Assembly: GCA_947095535.1 (NCBI GenBank)
Contig: OX352774.1
Location: 116,997,996 to 117,061,995, forward strand
DNA: 64,000 nt
Direction of reading: 5' to 3'
DNA from: Poecilobothrus nobilitatus
Taxonomy: Eukaryota; Arthropoda; Insecta; Diptera; Dolichopodidae
A program made the translations under genes and the position numbers. Below the pieces are notes generated by a model. The model was not told the origin of the DNA. It saw only the letters and a list, made by a program, of their open reading frames with translations, and searched no databases. Positions 59,391 through 64,000 of the stretch are shown here, piece by piece (the stretch's first letter is position 1; each line of letters begins with the position of its first letter).

Positions 59391-59700
59391 AGCGATATGA
59401 CAAAAGTTCCGGAATCGTAAGCCTCTTAGGGACTTATTCCAAGGGGACTTATGACTTCATAAACTGAAATATTTATAATTCAGTATTAAAGCATTAATTA
59501 TTTCCCAAATTTATAAAAGCATAATTATTGATTCGAATATTTTTTTGATTAAGATTTTAGGATATTCCTTTTTTCCAGAACGATAAAATTTTAGAATTTG
59601 ATACAAAATCAGGGTATTCTTTTTATGCAGAATAAATAAATAAATAACCTGGAATAAGTCTCCGAGCGACTTTTGGCTCCGGGGCTTTTGTCATATCGCC
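59391..59700. mobile_element. 310-bp MITE with ~52-bp inverted ends
   Basis: The left end agcgatatgacaaaagttcc and the right end (rev. comp. ggcgatatgacaaaagcccc) are inverted over about 52 bp, continuing through gacttattcca on both sides. The flanks are ggaaaattt (59382-59390) and ggaaaaatt (59701-59709), an 8/9 match suggesting a 9-bp target duplication. No coding capacity. Confidence 0.85.
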
Positions 59701-62549
59701 GGAAAAATTATAAATGGATCTCATAAAGACTAATTTAACAACTTAATTTCCTATAAGCAAAGTATAGCAAAATATTGAAAATAAGAGAAATTCTTTTTCA
59801 AATGAATTGATTTTATATCTATAGCAATCAAAATGTATATTTGAGAGGAAATGGGTTGCTAGAGATACACATTATTAATAAATACAGTATATTAATAAAT
59901 ATACTATTATTAATAGTCAAATATTAATACAACAATATAAAATTAGTACTACTTTATTTAACAGATATAATAAGTCCATTAAATATATCGATTAAATACA
60001 TGTATTTATACTAGATCAGAACATGCAATGAATGAATTCTGCTTTTAATTCTTTTTTCTAAGAGTACTAAAAATAGGTTTGATTTTGTATCAAAAATAAG
60101 TTAGGTTATTCCAGCTTTCCCACTTCCTTCTATTTATATTCGAATAGACACATTTTCCCCTATTTCTGCTTTTGAACTCTACCATATTTTTTTAGACGAG
60201 GGTAGATGAGAATCATCGAAAGATGCTTAAGAGGAACAGTATGAGTACGATTCCTCTAGCAACTTATGTGAGTTTAACCTAATAAACAGCACCTGCCTTT
60301 TTGACTAAACAATAAGGGATCTTTAGTATTATTGTATCTCTTTCTTTCGCTTTGAAAAACTTTAAGTGGAGGCATGAGACTTGTTTTTTCGTCGGCACAA
60401 GTTCCAATTTCGTGAACGTGATTTTGAGAAACGCGATTTCGTATCAGACCAAAACCTTAATATATGTTCTCTTAATAAACATTTTCTTAAAAAAAAAAAT
60501 ATTTTTATTTACTATATACATCCATACTGAAAAACTGACAACATTTCACCATTTTTTTTTTTTTTACATTAAAAGAAATTTGTAGATTCTATAATTTGCT
60601 ATTAAGTTTCTTTGTCATACTTTAAGATCTAATTTAAAAATTTTATCATAAATAAATTAATAAATAAATTTTAAACAAAAAGACAAAAGAATAAAATAAT
60701 TTTTTTTTTTACAAAATCAAAAAGTGAAACATAAATGTGGAACATAGAAAAAGAAAATTTAGCGGGGAATTTTTTTTTATTTTTGTTCTTAAAATCATTA
60801 TACTGCTCTAAATGGTTTATGTTTTAAATTTAGTAATGAAGTTTAAAGAAATAAGTTTAAATTACTATAAATAGAAGAACTTAATGTGTTTATCAAGTTT
60901 AAAATAAGAAAGCATGTATATGAACAAATAAAAAAAAACAAATATCCTTGAAATTTTATGTGACACTGAACTTTCACCTTTAAAAATAATCATTTTATTC
61001 CTATATAGTAAGAGATTTTTGATTTTATTTTATTTAAACTGTCTCTCTCATCTGTTCTATTTGTTATCTACATCATCTTAACTGCACTTGTTTTTTAACA
61101 CTGGCAGGATAAAAATGCGTACCTCTGTTTAATTGTTAAATAGTGACTTTAAAATGTAAATCAGTGAATGAGTGATTAAAAAGTACTCAAACTTATAACC
61201 TTTTTTTTGACTTGCTTCATATTAAATAGATTGGATTTATAATATCTTAAGTAAATGTTTTTATATAAGATTGATTCAATAATTAGATTGACTAAACTAA
61301 ATTAGACTGTGTGAGAATCCATTTCTTCTTTTTCTGCTCCCTTTAACACCTATTGGACGTTCACAAATTCTTTCTCCAGATTCCGATCATTGGCGAAACA
61401 TTTGATTTTGAGCATCCATTTACTCAAAAATATTCAAGTGTTCAAATTCAGATTTGCAGGTGATTTAATACTGAAAAAGTTATTTTAAATTATAAATTCA
61501 ATTAACCGCTAACTGAATGGTTTAGGCAGAATTTTAACATCCTTATAAAAAAATGAATGAATATTAAAAACACTGTTAACATAGTAACAAAAAAATTGAG
61601 AAAAATCAATTTCTTGTTTATAAATAAATCTCAAATGATTTAAGTATTAGATTAGATTAAAGTAATTTATATTAATAGAAAATGAATATTTAGATCATTA
61701 CACCACCAGACCAACATTAATTGTGTGGTTATAAATTTCTTTTACAGTTAAAAACATATACACATAACGACTTATATTGATTTTATTGATTATTAGTAAT
61801 TGTATAATGTTTTAATTTTTCAATCCAAATCTTTTAATCCAAACACAGTTTTTTATGTTTTTAGTCAAAATCAAATAAAAGAAAATCTTATTAAAATAAA
61901 AATATAAATTAGTCAAGGATAAAGTGAGCTAGATAAAAGCAAACTGTCCTTCAGATTGACAACTGACACTACAATTAATGAGGAATAGTGTAGATGACTG
62001 TATCAACTCTAGTATACTCGAACGAAGATGACATACGCCGTTTCGATAAAAATTTAATAATCTTCTACAAAATTACTGACACTTGACTTAATTCAGTTCT
62101 TAGAGATTTTTATTTTGCTATATCATCATTAGTAGTTTTTGGCATTATTAGTAGTCTTGAATCAAATTTTATTCCATATCTACTACAGATCTGAATATAG
62201 ATATAAATATTTGAAGAAATATTAAATAAACTTCTGATTAAAATAAGTTTTGCTAATATTTTTAATTTTACACTCTTAAATTACATAATATTACATTCTT
62301 TGGATTGAGTACTAAAGTTGAAATTTATGAATTAAAACAGTATTTAAACCTTCTTATAAATTTTATTCTAAAGCAGTTATGGAGGTTCCAAACTTAAATA
62401 TGCAAGAAGCATTATTTTATAATAGAAAAAAAGAAGAAAATTAAATGAAAATTGGTAAAAAAAACAAAATTAAAATTAAACAAAGCAGGAAAAGATAATT
62501 AAAAGCATTTTAGATTTAAGACTACTTTTGCATCAAAATTTGATTTTAT

Positions 62550-62890
62550 TTCTATTAGTTTCACTCTGTCCGTCCATCCGCCTGTCTGTTCGTCCGTCTG
62601 TTTTCAAAACTTCTACACCGTTAAAGATAGAGAAAACAAATTTCAACTATTCGTAGGTCTGATAAAAAGCCACAATACCTTTCCAAAAATAACACAAACT
62701 GTTGCTATTAGAATAGCTTTTAAAACCCATTGGTTTACATTCTCCCTTGTCAGTTTTAAATTAACACTGTATAATTATAAAAGTCGATAACGCGTAAAAA
62801 GTTGTTAAAAATATAATGTTGGAGCTTTAACTTTCATATCTTTTTTTTTTAATTATCTTAAGGAACATAGGGCTTTTTCAAAACGTCTCC
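62550..62890 (+). repeat. dispersed repeat family D, copy 4 (partial)
   Basis: ttagtttcactctgtccgtc, a further tccg run, cttctacaccgttaaagata and ggagctttaactttcat match family D copies 1-3. It is cut off on the right by the LINE relic. Confidence 0.65.
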
Positions 62891-63345
62891 AATTTTCCCT
62901 ATCTTGCGCCAATCTTTTTATTTCCACTATTCTCTGCCCACGTTCCTTCTGCAATTCCAGTCTAATGCTTAACGTGCTACTGATGCGGTTGGGCGTCTGA
63001 GAATGGACGATCCATCTCTTGATTCCTATTTGAGTTTCGATCGGGTCTTGACTGGATAATACCCATTATTTTTCGTTGTGTATTCTTCTTAGCCAGAAGA
63101 TTTTACATATTATTCTTAGACACTTATTGGTGAAGACCTGTATCTGCGGTGTTTTCTAGGTTGTCCATAATCTCGCAAAGATTATGGACCCATTATTTTT
63201 CGTTGTGTATTCTTCTTAGCCAGAAGATTTTACATATTATTCTTAGACACTTATTGGTGAAGACCTGTATCTGCGGTGTTTTCTAGGTTGTCCATAATCT
63301 CGCAAAGACCCTTCTTACCTTCGATATTCTGTATTCTAATGAATA
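62865..63345 (-). pseudogene. LINE C-terminal relic with exact internal duplication
   Basis: The minus strand reads, in shifted frames, QVFTNKCLRIICKIFWLRRI + HNEK, then a degraded W..H-type stretch (DRPFSDAQPHQ), and KRLAQDRENWRR. This is the typical end of a group of non-LTR reverse transcriptases (LQ.F.N.CLR.I....W......N...W, closing RK.AQDR..WR). It is frameshifted and contains two exact 120-bp copies (63061-63180, 63188-63307). No catalytic RT part is present. Confidence 0.65.
63061..63307. repeat. perfect 120-bp direct repeat, 7-bp spacer
   Basis: 63061-63180 and 63188-63307 are identical. The 7-bp spacer attatgg is the reverse complement of ccataat at 63165-63171, so the junction can fold into a hairpin. 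Confidence 0.95.
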
Positions 63346-63374
63346 CCGAAGTTTGATCTGTTATATTTATTTAT

Positions 63375-64000
63375 ATTGTTTTCTTCTTCTTTTCATCTTC
63401 TGAATTCCATGCTGTCACAGGTATTCTCCAAAGTAGTCATCTTGGACTTCTACTTATTTCCATTAACGATGTTACTTCTCTAATACTTAGTAGTCATATT
63501 GAAATTTACGCCGACGATATAAAAATCTTCATAAAATTAAAAATTTAGAGGATGCTTTAGCTGATCTTAATCGATTTTATGATCTTAATTGATTATGACT
63601 ATAATTGTGTTGCAATAATATTCTTCAACTTAACGTTAATAAATAACATTAATTACTTTTACATCTCGTTCATGCCCGATTATGTATTTCTACTCTTTCA
63701 ATAACCAAACTATTCCTAAAGTTGACTCTATAAAAATCAAGGGGTGCTCTTCGATAGTAAAGCTTTCATTGCACCTTCATTATACCGATATACTGAATAA
63801 ATCCAACTGTATACTAGGTTTCTTTAAACGTTAGGCAAGAGAATTTGATAATCCCTATGTGTTAAAATTTCTTTTTACTTGTTTGATTAGATCTAACTTG
63901 AAATATGCTTCCGAGCTATGGAGTCCATTTCATAATATTGATATAAATAGAATCGAATCTGTTCAGTAAAGATTTGTTTTACGCTTTAAGTATCCGTAAC
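63375..64000 (+). pseudogene. non-LTR reverse transcriptase relic, cut by window edge
   Basis: The plus strand reads GILQSSHLGLLLISINDVTS (the G.PQGS.LGPLLF..FINDV motif, partly decayed), then HIEIYADDIKIF with the catalytic YADD intact at 63507-63518. Later, after frameshifts, it reads FLFTCLIRSNLKYASELWSP and INRIESVQ followed by a stop, the usual R..LEYAS..W.P.......IE..Q..F block. Stops and frame changes make it inactive. It continues past 64000. It is distinct from the YADN-bearing relic at 1-3.5 kb. Confidence 0.8.

Larger units (their letters stand above)
54101..64000 (+). other. Ac78C: start of intron 5 of the cyclase (open at window edge)
   Basis: From donor gtaagt to the window end no exon encoding the C1 catalytic motifs was found on the plus strand, so the intron is at least 9.9 kb. 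The mobile elements in it are listed separately. 55100-55640, 56060-56625, 59710-62540 are AT-rich with nothing recognised. A possible small exon at 59174-59226 is discussed in the findings. Confidence 0.6.

Overview
The window is AT-rich animal DNA, most likely from an insect and probably a fly. Four things point that way: spliceosomal introns with gtaagt-type donors; one animal gene (a class III membrane adenylyl cyclase); relics of many eukaryotic transposon classes; and dispersed repeats carrying runs of tccg/ggac, a pattern I associate with dipteran genomes. The species cannot be named from sequence alone. There is no sign of a prokaryotic or viral genome.

Layout. From 1 to about 42.4 kb I find no intact gene. 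This part holds an I-like non-LTR retrotransposon relic (1.0-3.5 kb, minus), a piggyBac relic (6.6-7.0 kb), two inverted copies of a 1.5 kb non-coding repeat called family A here (7.3-8.8 and 11.6-13.2 kb), further dispersed repeats (families B, D, E, F, G), a second non-LTR reverse transcriptase relic (21.2-21.6 kb), a Helitron helicase relic (21.7-22.4 kb, minus), a tRNA-derived SINE with a perfect 19-bp target duplication (32.25-32.5 kb), a fold-back element (33.1-34.4 kb) and a 5'-truncated LINE (37.2-38.0 kb). About 8 kb (24.3-32.2 kb) is AT-rich with almost nothing recognisable.

From 42.47 kb to the right edge lies the 5' part of an adenylyl cyclase gene on the plus strand. Five coding exons (42528-42902, 43357-44238, 44313-44481, 51236-51432, 53911-54100) join in consistent phase. 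They give about 604 residues: a long low-complexity N-terminus, exactly the six membrane spans of the first transmembrane cassette, and the start of the helical linker. Sequence resemblance favours the ADCY8 / Drosophila Ac78C type. The catalytic domains are not in the window, so the last intron is at least 9.9 kb. The introns hold SINEs, two LINE fragments of the 37 kb family, an I-like LINE tail, a Tc1-like relic with matching inverted ends, an RTE-like tail, family C and A repeats, a near-perfect palindrome with 189-bp arms (56.6-57.0 kb), a tandem array of tRNA-like units (57.4-58.5 kb), a 310-bp MITE (59.4-59.7 kb) and two more LINE relics at the right edge.

The only gene that looks functional is the cyclase, which would make cAMP from ATP at the plasma membrane. 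The rest is mobile-element debris. The most unusual structures are the 188/189-identical palindrome, the A1/A2 inverted pair, the fold-back element, and a family of repeats that share ATACCC-type inverted ends and internal tandem units.
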